Source: Stenotrophomonas africana | GTDB taxonomy: Bacteria; Pseudomonadota; Gammaproteobacteria; Xanthomonadales; Xanthomonadaceae | Length of the DNA: 64,000 nucleotides | Direction: 5' to 3' | NCBI RefSeq assembly: GCF_013004645.1 | Contig: NZ_JABEME010000013.1 | Span: 1-64,000 of the forward strand | Part shown: positions 19,089-27,060 of the stretch, in pieces | How the letters are laid out: each line of letters begins with the position of its first letter | Position numbering within the stretch: position 1 is the first letter of the stretch | The notes under the pieces: generated by a model | What the model was told of the DNA's origin: nothing | Databases searched by the model: none | The model's input: only the letters and a program-made list of their open reading frames with translations | Position numbers and translations under genes: made by a program

Positions 19089-20219
19089 TTACTCCTTGGC
19101 CTTGGCGGCAGCCGCCGGCGTGGCCGGCTTCAGCACCGGGCGGTTCTGACGATCCACCGCGATCACCGGCTGGCCGGCGCGCAGCAGGTGTCCGCCGGCA
19201 GCAACCACCCAGTCACCCGCGTTCACGCCTGACAGTACCGGTACCGTCTCGCTGCCAAACGCCCCAGTGGTGACCGCTGCAGCCTTCAGCGTACTGTTGA
19301 CCGGATCGACCACCCACACGCTGGCGGCACCGCTGGCACCGCGCTGCAGCGCGCCGAGCGGCAGCTGCAGGGTGCCGTGGCGGCCGGCGCTGCTGTAGAC
19401 GCGCGCGCTCTGGCCCAGTTCGACATCGGCAAGCGCATCGGCGGCCAGGCTGACGCGGGTGGCATAGGTGCGTGCCTGCGGATCGGCGGCGGCTGCGATC
19501 TCGCGGATCGTGCCCGGCAGGCGCTGGCCCGGACGGTTCCACAACTCCACCTCGACCGGCTGGCCGACCGCATAGTCGCGGATGGTGGCCTCGGGCAGGT
19601 CGATCAGCACTTCGCGGCCACCGTCGGCGGCCAGGTTGAAGATGGTCTGGCCGGCCGACACCACCTGCCCGGCCTCGGCCTCGCGGCTGGCGATCACGCC
19701 GTCAGCCGGTGCGCGCAGCTGCGCGTAATCGGCCTGGTTGCGCAGCACATCGAGGTTGGCGCGCGCGGCGTTGGCCTGGCCCTGCGCCGCCTTGAAAGCG
19801 GCGGACTGCTGGTCCAGCTGCGAACGGCTGACCAGTTGCTGGTCGGCCAGCACCTGGTAGCGCTTGAGATCGTCGCGGGCGCGCACCAGATCGGCTTCAG
19901 CTGCGGCCAGTTGCGCCTGCGAAGCGCGCGCCTGCAATGCGAAGTCGGCTGCATCGAGCTCAGCCAGCACGTCGCCCTTCTTCACCCGCTGCCCGGCATC
20001 GACATGGCGCTTGACCAGGTTGCCACCGACACGGAACGACAACGGGCTTTCCTGCCGGGCACGTACCGTGCCCGGGAACGCAGCCGGGGCCTGCCCGGCC
20101 TGTTCGCCTGGGTGAACCACCAGTACCGGCACGGCCGCCTGTGGCGCCTGTTCCTGTCCCGAACAGGCTGCCAGCGCAGCCACCCACACCATACCGCCCA
20201 TCCAGCGCACGATCTTCAT
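19089..20219 (-). CDS. smeO: RND periplasmic adaptor lipoprotein
   Basis: Membrane-fusion protein of 376 residues that bridges SmeP and TolC. A lipoprotein signal with lipobox LAAC anchors it (Cys 19). Next come a biotinyl-lipoyl half (SFRVGGNLVKRHVDAGQRVKKGDVLAELD), a coiled-coil hairpin at about 95-160, the second lipoyl half (YAQLRAPADGVIASREAEAGQVV), and beta-barrel and membrane-proximal domains. It is first in the smeO-smeP operon, divergent from smeRo across a 119-bp control region. Confidence 0.93.
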   Translation of the reverse strand: MKIVRWMGGMVWVAALAACSGQEQAPQAAVPVLVVHPGEQAGQAPAAFPGTVRARQESPLSFRVGGNLVKRHVDAGQRVKKGDVLAELDAADFALQARASQAQLAAAEADLVRARDDLKRYQVLADQQLVSRSQLDQQSAAFKAAQGQANAARANLDVLRNQADYAQLRAPADGVIASREAEAGQVVSAGQTIFNLAADGGREVLIDLPEATIRDYAVGQPVEVELWNRPGQRLPGTIREIAAAADPQARTYATRVSLAADALADVELGQSARVYSSAGRHGTLQLPLGALQRGASGAASVWVVDPVNSTLKAAAVTTGAFGSETVPVLSGVNAGDWVVAAGGHLLRAGQPVIAVDRQNRPVLKPATPAAAAKAKE

Positions 20220-20284
20220 CGGTCAACGTCCTGAAAACGCAGGGTTGCAACTAAGGGGAGAGCCGCGACTGCCGGCCCAATTTA

Positions 20285-20312
20285 ATAAACCGGCCGGTAT
20301 AGTATAAATATC
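20285..20312. promoter_or_regulatory. Candidate TetR operator and promoter, smeO-smeRo
   Basis: A perfect 10-bp palindrome, ACCGGCCGGT (20289-20298), sits between AT-rich flanks and directly abuts TATAGTATAAAT, which looks like a -10 region. The placement would let one SmeRo dimer block transcription in one or both directions. The palindrome is seen; binding is inferred from the TetR-pump arrangement. Confidence 0.5.
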
Positions 20313-20338
20313 GAACCGCTTGGTCTAGTATTGTCGCG

Positions 20339-21019
20339 ATGAGTTCTCCCACTTCCCGCAAGCCGTCGGCCAAGCCCGCTGCCAAGGCCGCCGGACCCGG
20401 GCGTCCCAAGGACCTCGGCAAGCGCGCGGCGATCCTTGAAGCAGCCAAGGCACTGTTCATCGAACAGGGCTATACCGGCGTGAGCATGGACACCATCGCT
20501 GCTCAGGCGGGCGTCTCGAAGCTGACTGTGTACAGCCACTTCGGCGACAAGGAGACCCTGTTCTCCGAGGCCGTGCAGTCAAAGTGCATTGAAATGCTGC
20601 CCGATGCCCTGTTCGTGGCCGACGCGGACGGCCCGCTGCGCGACCAGCTGATCGGCATCGGACTGGCCTTCTTCGAACTGATCACCTCCGACGCGGCGAT
20701 CTCGATCCAGCGCATGATGATGGCGCCGGAGACCGACGAACGCCTGCGCGAGCTGTTCTGGAAGGCAGGCCCGGAGCGCACCTGCGAGGCCCTGGCTGAC
20801 TTCCTGCGCGCACGCGCCGAGCGCGGCGAACTGGACATCACCGACTATTCGCTGGCTGGCGAGCAGTTCCTGACCCTGGTCAAGGGCGAAGTGCACATGC
20901 ATATGATGTGCGGCATGCCACTGTCACCGGTGGAGTGCGACCCTCTTGCCCATGTGACCGCCAGCATCGACTTTTTCCTGCGCGCTTATGCGCCGCGAGG
21001 GGCCGGGACGGCTGAATAA
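20339..21019 (+). CDS. smeRo: TetR-family repressor of the efflux operon
   Basis: A 226-residue TetR regulator. A basic, Ala/Lys/Pro-rich extension of about 25 residues precedes the HTH (MDTIAAQAGVSKLTVYSHFGDKETLF, about 47-72). An AefR-type ligand-binding domain follows. It is divergent from smeO and first in smeRo-pcm-tolC. By established knowledge of the SmeOP locus it represses the pump; ligands are not deducible. The ATG at 20339 lies close to the presumed operator. Confidence 0.92.
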   Translation: MSSPTSRKPSAKPAAKAAGPGRPKDLGKRAAILEAAKALFIEQGYTGVSMDTIAAQAGVSKLTVYSHFGDKETLFSEAVQSKCIEMLPDALFVADADGPLRDQLIGIGLAFFELITSDAAISIQRMMMAPETDERLRELFWKAGPERTCEALADFLRARAERGELDITDYSLAGEQFLTLVKGEVHMHMMCGMPLSPVECDPLAHVTASIDFFLRAYAPRGAGTAE

Positions 21020-21046
21020 CCAAAACTGAACGAACCGGAGGTCGCG

Positions 21047-21166
21047 ATGACTTCCGGCACTGCGACCCCGGCCACCCGGCAGCTGATGCTCTGGGCGCGC
21101 CGCCGGCCTCCGGCACCGGTAAAATGGCCGGCCCACTGCGCTGGATTTGAACCTCATGACGATTGA
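21047..21166 (+). CDS. Small ORF overlapping the pcm start (39 aa)
   Basis: A 39-codon ORF starts at 21047 behind a strong CCGGAGG and stops at 21166, eleven bases inside pcm in another frame. The pcm ATG at 21156 itself has no good ribosome binding site, so this ORF may couple pcm translation. The peptide is Pro/Arg/Trp-rich with no recognisable family. Chance cannot be excluded. Confidence 0.35.
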   Translation: MTSGTATPATRQLMLWARRRPPAPVKWPAHCAGFEPHDD

Positions 21167-21803
21167 TTACGCCCACGCCCGCGAACTGATGGTGGAACAG
21201 CAGATCCGTCCCTGGGACGTGCTGGACATCAAGGTGCTCGACGTCCTGGCCCGCCTGCCGCGCGAGGCCTTTGTCGCCGATGCACACCGGGCACTGGCCT
21301 ACGCCGATGTCGAACTGCCGATCGGCCATGGCCAGAAGATGATGAAGCCGGTCATCGAGGGCCGTACCCTGCAGGCACTGGATCTGCAGCCGGGTGATGA
21401 AGTGCTGGAAGTCGGCACCGGCAGCGGCTTCCTGGCAGCCTGCATCGGCGCGCTGGCGCGCGACGTACTGAGCCTGGAGATCGACCCGGAGCTGGCCGCC
21501 GCCGCGCGTGCCCGCCTGGACGCTTCCGGCCTGGGCACCAACGTCCGCGTGGAAGTGGCTGACGCCCTGTCCTGGCAGACCGAACGCCGCTTTGACGTGA
21601 TCTGTGTCACTGGCGCGGTCGACGTGGTGCCGTCACAGTTTGCCTCGTGGCTGCGTCCGGGTGGACGCCTGTTCGTGATCCACGGCCGCTCGCCGGCGAT
21701 GGAGGCCCTGCTGATCAAGGCCGACGGCAGCACCGAGTCCCTGTTCGAGACCGATATTGATTACCTGCGCGGTGCCGCCCCGGCACCCCAGTTCCACCTC
21801 TGA
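21156..21803 (+). CDS. pcm: Protein-L-isoaspartate O-methyltransferase-like protein
   Basis: A 215-residue PCMT-family protein. It shows the N-terminal QQIRPWDVLDIKVLDVLARLPRE helix region, the strand and loop IGHGQKMMKP, and SAM motif I VLEVGTGSGFLAACIG. It repairs isoaspartyl damage in the usual view, though this short group often lacks proven activity. It lies between smeRo and tolC, as in the S. maltophilia SmeOP-TolC locus. The ATG at 21156 is preferred over the in-frame TTG at 21147. Confidence 0.9.
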   Translation: MTIDYAHARELMVEQQIRPWDVLDIKVLDVLARLPREAFVADAHRALAYADVELPIGHGQKMMKPVIEGRTLQALDLQPGDEVLEVGTGSGFLAACIGALARDVLSLEIDPELAAAARARLDASGLGTNVRVEVADALSWQTERRFDVICVTGAVDVVPSQFASWLRPGGRLFVIHGRSPAMEALLIKADGSTESLFETDIDYLRGAAPAPQFHL

Positions 21804-21819
21804 GTCCAAGGAAGCCGCA

Positions 21820-23178
21820 ATGATCCGCCGATCCCTCGCTGTTGCGCTGGCCACTGCCCTGCTGCCGTTGTCCGCCCATGCCGCCGACCTGCTGCAGGTC
21901 TACGAAATGGCCCGCAACGGCGATCCGCAGCTGTCCGCCGCCGAATCGACCCGGCTGGTCGACAAGGAAGGTGCCGTGCAGGCGCGCGCCGCCCTGCTGC
22001 CGCAGATCAACGGCCAGGCCCAGCTGAACCGCACGCGCAGCGAGCCGAACGCCGACGACAACTCCGGCTCGTTCACCAACAAGCGCCGCACGTACACGAT
22101 CGACGGCAGCCAGACGCTGTTCAACTGGACCCAGATCAACAACCTGCGTTCGCAGCGCGAGCTGAGCAAGGCGGCGGATTTCACCCTCGATTCGGCCAAC
22201 GACAGCCTGATCGTCCGCACGTCGGCGGCCTACTTCAACGTGCTGGTGGCGATCGAATCGCTGAACGCCGCACAGACCAACGAAGCGGCCGCGAAAAAGC
22301 AGTTCGATTTCGCCGACAAGCGCCTGGAAGTGGGCCTGGCGCCGATCACCGACGTGCACGAAGCCCGCGCCCAGTACGACCAGGCGCGCGCCAACACCAT
22401 CGTTGCGCAGAACACCCTGGCCGATAACTACCAGGCACTGACCGAGCTGACCGGCCAGCCGGTGGTCAACCTGCGCGGCCTGCCGGCCGACTTCCGCCCG
22501 GAAGTGCCGGCCAACCGCGGCAACATCGATGAGCTGGTGCACCAGGCCACCACCCAGAATCCGGCACTGAAAGCGCAGGAGCTGAAGGTCAGCGCCGCCG
22601 AGGCAGGGGTGCAGGCTGCCCGTGGCGGTCATTACCCGACCCTGTCGCTGGGCGGCAGCTGGGGCAAGAGCGCGACCTGGGGTGACAGCACCGGCGCGGG
22701 TTCGCTGTCGCCGGATGCGCGCACCAACAGCATCGGCCTGACCCTGAGCGTGCCGATCTTCGCCGGCGGTGCCACCCAGTCCGGCGTGCGTCAGGCGTTG
22801 GCCCAGCGTGACATCGCCCAGGACGGCTACGAGCAGCAGAAGCGCGCCCTGGACCGCAACACCCGCAATGCCTACCAGACCCTGGTGCAGGGCATCAGCG
22901 AAGTGGAAGCGCGCCGCCTGGCGGTGGTCTCGGCACAGAGCGCCTACGATGCTTCGCAGGTCGGGCTGGAAGTCGGTACCCGTACCGTGCTGGACGTGAT
23001 CCAGAACCAGCGCATCCTGTTCTCGGCGCAGCTGGACTACGCCCAGGCCCGTTACACCTTCCTGCAGAACCGCCTGCTGCTGAGCCAGTCGCTGGGTGCG
23101 CTGGATGTGGCCGAGCTGCAGGACGTGAACCGCCTGCTGACCCAGGACGCGGGCAACCCGGCAACGACCACGCACTGA
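21820..23178 (+). CDS. tolC: Outer-membrane efflux channel, TolC family
   Basis: A 452-residue TolC homologue with a signal peptide (MIRRSLAVALATALLPLSAHA). It has two OEP repeats of long helices and strands; each repeat ends in the typical pattern (ALTELTGQPV and LLLSQSLGALDVAELQDVN). The trimer forms the exit duct for SmeOP and probably other pumps and type I exporters. It starts at ATG 21820 after AAGGAAG, 16 bases after pcm, and is followed by a strong intrinsic terminator. Confidence 0.94.
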   Translation: MIRRSLAVALATALLPLSAHAADLLQVYEMARNGDPQLSAAESTRLVDKEGAVQARAALLPQINGQAQLNRTRSEPNADDNSGSFTNKRRTYTIDGSQTLFNWTQINNLRSQRELSKAADFTLDSANDSLIVRTSAAYFNVLVAIESLNAAQTNEAAAKKQFDFADKRLEVGLAPITDVHEARAQYDQARANTIVAQNTLADNYQALTELTGQPVVNLRGLPADFRPEVPANRGNIDELVHQATTQNPALKAQELKVSAAEAGVQAARGGHYPTLSLGGSWGKSATWGDSTGAGSLSPDARTNSIGLTLSVPIFAGGATQSGVRQALAQRDIAQDGYEQQKRALDRNTRNAYQTLVQGISEVEARRLAVVSAQSAYDASQVGLEVGTRTVLDVIQNQRILFSAQLDYAQARYTFLQNRLLLSQSLGALDVAELQDVNRLLTQDAGNPATTTH

Positions 23179-23202
23179 GTGGTCGCCCCGCCGGCAACGA
23201 AG

Positions 23203-23228
23203 AAGCCACCCACGAGGGTGGCTTTTTT
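23203..23228 (+). terminator. Intrinsic terminator after tolC
   Basis: AGCCACC (23204-23210) and GGTGGCT (23217-23223) form a stem over a 6-base loop, followed by six T. It closes the smeRo-pcm-tolC transcript and lies just before the convergent permease gene. Confidence 0.9.
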
Positions 23229-23246
23229 GTGGCCGTTGCACGGCGA

Positions 23247-24464
23247 TCAGCCCGGCCAGACGCGCATGCGCCCCACTGCGGCCAACACCCACAGTGCCGC
23301 AGCCACGGGCGCAAGCACCGGCAAGACGCGTGAGGGTGGCGCCTGCACGCGAAGCACGGTCAGGCACAAGGCCGCCATCACCAGCAGGGTTGCCGGGCCA
23401 GGCAGCACCGGCAGCGTACCAACGGGCAGCAGCAGCGCCAGCACCGCCGCCGACACCACCACCACGCACCACGCCAGTCGCGCCCGCAATCCTGCCACTG
23501 CATGGCTGGCCGCAGGCCACAGCTGCGCCGCCAGGCGCGCGGCAACCCTCATCACTACCAGCAGCAGCGCCGCCAACCCTGCTGCACCGGCCAGTGGCAG
23601 CAACGGCATCATCCAGTGCAGCTGCGGGTGCTGCTGCAGCGCCACCGACAACGGTCGCGTACTGGCCAATGCAGGGAACTCCACCAGTCCTGCCTGCAAC
23701 GCGGCCAGCACGATAAGCAGCAGCATGGCCAGCAGCAGCATCCCTGCCAGCAGCGGCATGGTCCGTGCCCTCTCCTGCCGGCCCATGCCGGGAAATCCCA
23801 GCGCAAGGCCAACGCTGGCGAACACGCCGAGCAGCGGTACGCTCGCCGCCAGCACTCCACCCAGTCCGAAACGATAAGGCGCCGTTGCTTCCGGCAACCA
23901 TGGAATCCAATGTGCGTAGTGCACGTAACGCGCCGCCAGGGCCAGCAGGAGCAGGCCGATGCCGATCTTCATCGTGAGCAACGCACAGGCAGCCAGTACC
24001 ACACGACGTGGCGGCAGCAACCCGACCACGCCAAGCAGAAGCAGGCCGAAGACCGCCGCCAGCTGATCCGGCATGGCGTTGCCGGCATCGATGCCGCAGC
24101 GGAGCAGGAACACGCGCAGATGACTGGCCAGGGATTGCGCCGCGCCGGCACTGGTCGCCACCAGCTCCAGCAGCAACATGCCACCCAGCAGGCCGGCAGA
24201 TGCCCTGCCCGATCCCGCGCGCAGCAGACCCAGCAGGCCATCAACGGGCAGTAGCGGGTTCAGGACGTGCAGACAGCACAGCAGGGGCAAGGTGCCCAGC
24301 GCGGCCAACAACAGGCTCAGCACGATGGCCGGTCCCGCCTGCGCGGCGGTGTGCTGGCCGACCAGAGCGATCACGCTGCCCCCCAGCAGCAGCGTCAGTG
24401 CCACCGTCGCGACGCGATCCCTGCCGAGGCGGGCATCCCGGTCGAGGCTGTTGTCGCTGTCCAT
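23247..24464 (-). CDS. APC-superfamily amino acid permease-like membrane protein
   Basis: A 405-residue, Leu/Ala-rich protein with about eleven to twelve membrane segments. The first segments (LLLGGSVIALVGQHTAAQAGPAIVLS) align by eye with the conserved opening of cationic amino acid transporters of the APC superfamily. The usual GxG-I/V-F substrate motif has become LGGSVIAL. It is shorter than typical members, with long aliphatic C-terminal segments. The transported compound is unknown and the protein may be a diverged paralogue. The ATG at 24464 follows AAGGGGA. Confidence 0.6.
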   Translation of the reverse strand: MDSDNSLDRDARLGRDRVATVALTLLLGGSVIALVGQHTAAQAGPAIVLSLLLAALGTLPLLCCLHVLNPLLPVDGLLGLLRAGSGRASAGLLGGMLLLELVATSAGAAQSLASHLRVFLLRCGIDAGNAMPDQLAAVFGLLLLGVVGLLPPRRVVLAACALLTMKIGIGLLLLALAARYVHYAHWIPWLPEATAPYRFGLGGVLAASVPLLGVFASVGLALGFPGMGRQERARTMPLLAGMLLLAMLLLIVLAALQAGLVEFPALASTRPLSVALQQHPQLHWMMPLLPLAGAAGLAALLLVVMRVAARLAAQLWPAASHAVAGLRARLAWCVVVVSAAVLALLLPVGTLPVLPGPATLLVMAALCLTVLRVQAPPSRVLPVLAPVAAALWVLAAVGRMRVWPG

Positions 24465-24679
24465 CGCAAGTCCCCTTGATATCCGCCCAGGTGCGGTCGG
24501 CAGCAGGCTGGCAGCCTGCGCCAAGGGGCGGTATCAGAATCTGTACCGGGGGCTCCGCGATGTGATCACAGACACGATGGAAGGCCCATAACCGGTCCTG
24601 CTGCGACAGGATTCCGGTCGCTAAGCAGAATTGATGTAGTCGATCACGTCAGCCGACCGGCCTGCTGCCGGTAGGCGTC

Positions 24680-25978
24680 TCAGCTCCGCGGTGGCGGCAG
24701 ATGCGGCGCGACCAGCGCCAGCGTGCGCTGCAGGGCGCCCCGGCCATTGCTGACCAGCGTGCAGCCAGCGCGCGCCATGTCCTGGCGCGCCTGTACATCG
24801 TCGAGCAGGTGCTGCAACAGGTCGCCGACCGCCTGCACGTCCTCGCCGATCAGCAGTGCGCCGGCCTCACGCATGCGGCGCGAGATCTCAGCGAAGTTGT
24901 GCAGGTGCGGGCCGGTCACGGCAGCGGTGCCCATCGCCGCCGGCTCCAGCAGATTGTGGCCACCGATCGGCTGCAGGCTGCCGCCGACAAACGCCACCTG
25001 CGCGCAGGCATAGAAGGGCATCAGCTCGCCCAGAGTGTCGATGACGAACACGTCGGTGTCGGCCTCGGGCCACTGCTTCGCGCGCCGGGTGGCCACGTTC
25101 CAGCCCTGTTCGCGCGTCAGCGCCTCTACCTTCGGGAAGCGCTCGGGATGACGCGGCGCCCACAGCAGCAGCAGGTCGGGATGCTGCTGGCGCAGGCGAC
25201 GGTGCAGGTCGACCACCGCCTGTTCTTCGCCATCGTGGGTACTGGCGGCGATCCACACCGGACGCCCGGCCGGCACGCGGGCGTGGAACTGCTCGACGAA
25301 GCTCTGCACGTCCGGCGTGGCGATGTCGAACTTGAGGTTGCCCAGCGCCTGGACCTGCTCCGGGGCAGCACCCAGCTGCACGAAGCGGTCCGCGTCGTCC
25401 TGCGACTGCGCGGCCACGCAGGTGACCGTACGCAGGGCGCGCCGGATCAGCGCCGCCAGCAGCCGGTAGCCGCGCAACGAGCGTGCAGACAGGCGCGCAT
25501 TGAGGATGTAGACCGGAATGCCCCGGTCACGGCAGCCGAACAGCATGTTCGGCCATAGCTCGGTTTCCAGGATCAGCGCCAGGCTGGGCTGGAAGTGACC
25601 GAGGAAGCGGTTGACGCTGCCGGGCACGTCGTACGGCAGGTAGACGTGGTCCAGCGCATCGCCCCACAGCGCTCGCACGCGCTCCGAACCGGTCGGGGTG
25701 ATGGTGGTGATGACCCAGCGGATGTCCGGGCGCTGCTCGCGCAGGGCGTTCACCAGCGGCGCGGCGGCATTGACCTCGCCCACCGACACCGCGTGCAGCC
25801 AGACCCGTGGCTGGCCGGTCGGCTGTGGATAGGAGGCGTAGCGCTCGTCCCAGCGCCGGAAGTACTCACGGACCCGGAAACCGCGCCAGACCAGGTGATA
25901 CACGGTGATCGGCAGCAGGATGTAGAGCACGACCGAATACAGGCCGCGCAGGATCCATTCGACAGGGTCTTTACGCAT
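24680..25978 (-). CDS. waaA: 3-deoxy-D-manno-octulosonic acid (Kdo) transferase
   Basis: Inner-membrane GT30 glycosyltransferase (432 aa) that adds Kdo from CMP-Kdo to lipid IVA. It has one N-terminal membrane anchor (residues about 10-30). The GT-B halves include HAVSVGEVNAA, LILETELWPNML, NARLSARS and GGSLQPIGGHNLLEPAAMG. It starts at ATG 25978 and diverges from the lipid A acyltransferase gene across 60 bases, forming a small lipid A/core unit with it. Confidence 0.95.
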   Translation of the reverse strand: MRKDPVEWILRGLYSVVLYILLPITVYHLVWRGFRVREYFRRWDERYASYPQPTGQPRVWLHAVSVGEVNAAAPLVNALREQRPDIRWVITTITPTGSERVRALWGDALDHVYLPYDVPGSVNRFLGHFQPSLALILETELWPNMLFGCRDRGIPVYILNARLSARSLRGYRLLAALIRRALRTVTCVAAQSQDDADRFVQLGAAPEQVQALGNLKFDIATPDVQSFVEQFHARVPAGRPVWIAASTHDGEEQAVVDLHRRLRQQHPDLLLLWAPRHPERFPKVEALTREQGWNVATRRAKQWPEADTDVFVIDTLGELMPFYACAQVAFVGGSLQPIGGHNLLEPAAMGTAAVTGPHLHNFAEISRRMREAGALLIGEDVQAVGDLLQHLLDDVQARQDMARAGCTLVSNGRGALQRTLALVAPHLPPPRS

Positions 25979-26038
25979 GCGGCAAGGATACGGGAGCCCC
26001 CCGGGAAAGACACGCGGCCGCCTTGGTAGAATGGGGCA

Positions 26039-26956
26039 ATGTCCGATGCCACCACCGCCGTCCGCCCGTCGCTGCGCGATCCGCGCAACTGGCCGATGTT
26101 CGCCGCCATGTTCGGCGCCTTCGCCATCGCCCGCCTGCCGTGGATGCTGCAGCGTGCGCTGGGCCGGGGCGTCGGCTGGATCACCTGGCGCCTGCTCGGC
26201 AGCCGCCGTCGCGCCGCCGAGGTCAATCTGCAGCTGTGCTTCCCCGAAAAGGATGAAGCCTGGCGGCAACGCCTGGTACGCGACAGCTTCGATGCGCTGG
26301 GCGTGGGCGTGTTCGAGTGCATCCGTGCCTGGTGGGGCAGCATCGACCGCATCCGCCCGCAGGTGCAGATCGAAGGCCTGGAGCACCTGCGGCAGATGCA
26401 GGCCGAAGGCCGTGGCGTGCTGCTGGTCTCCGGCCACTTCATGACCCTGGAGATGTGCGGCCGCCTGCTGTGCGACTACGTCGACCTGTCCGGCATGTAC
26501 CGCAAGCACAAGAACCCGGTGTACGAATGGGCGGTGAAGTTCGGCCGCCTGCGCTATGCCAAGGCGATGTTCGCCAACGAGGACATCCGCGCCACCGTGC
26601 GGCACCTGAAGAAGGGTGGCTTCCTCTGGTATGCACCGGACCAGGACATGCGTGGCAAGGACACCGTGTTCGTGCCGTTCTTCGGCCACACCGCGTCCAC
26701 CATCACCGCCACCCACCAGCTGGCGCGGATGACCGGTTGTGCGGTGATCCCGTATTTCCACCGTCGCGAAGGCGGCAGGTACTTCCTGAAGATCGGTGCG
26801 CCGCTGGAGAATTTCCCCAGCGAGGACGTGGAAGCCGATACCACGCGGGTCAACCAGGCCATCGAAGAGATGGTGCGCGAAGCGCCCGACCAGTACTTGT
26901 GGATCCACCGTCGTTTCAAGCGCCAGCCGGGTGGCCGGAGCGACTTCTACAAATAA
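26039..26956 (+). CDS. lpxL: Lipid A biosynthesis lauroyl/myristoyl-type acyltransferase
   Basis: A 305-residue HtrB/LpxL-family membrane acyltransferase that adds a secondary acyl chain to Kdo-lipid A. It has an N-terminal membrane helix (about 18-40), the catalytic HX4E motif as HFMTLE near residue 133, and conserved GMYRKHKNP, WYAPDQD and PYFHRREGG blocks. LpxL and LpxM cannot be told apart safely by eye. The divergent waaA supplies the Kdo acceptor. Confidence 0.88.
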   Translation: MSDATTAVRPSLRDPRNWPMFAAMFGAFAIARLPWMLQRALGRGVGWITWRLLGSRRRAAEVNLQLCFPEKDEAWRQRLVRDSFDALGVGVFECIRAWWGSIDRIRPQVQIEGLEHLRQMQAEGRGVLLVSGHFMTLEMCGRLLCDYVDLSGMYRKHKNPVYEWAVKFGRLRYAKAMFANEDIRATVRHLKKGGFLWYAPDQDMRGKDTVFVPFFGHTASTITATHQLARMTGCAVIPYFHRREGGRYFLKIGAPLENFPSEDVEADTTRVNQAIEEMVREAPDQYLWIHRRFKRQPGGRSDFYK

Positions 26957-26988
26957 CCGGATGCGGTGGAAGGGCCGGCGTGCTCATG

Positions 26989-27060
26989 GTAGTCGCCAAC
27001 CTTGGTTGGCGCCGATGAACCGGGGCTGGTCCCAAGGAGCCAACCAAGGTTGGCAACTAC
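26989..27060. repeat. GTAG repeat pair (inverted REP doublet)
   Basis: The doublet begins GTAGTCGCCAACC and ends GGTTGGCAACTAC. Each half contains a CCAACC/GGTTGG hairpin, and the halves face each other across about 20 bases. On the minus strand its right half starts GTAG at 27060, and that TAG (27059-27057) is the stop codon of waaL. Confidence 0.9.

Noticed and set aside
24561..24570. TGTGATCACA palindrome as a CRP/Clp site
   Set aside because: The half-sites TGTGA and TCACA abut without the usual 6-bp spacer, and the position downstream of waaA and upstream of the permease gives no strong promoter context.
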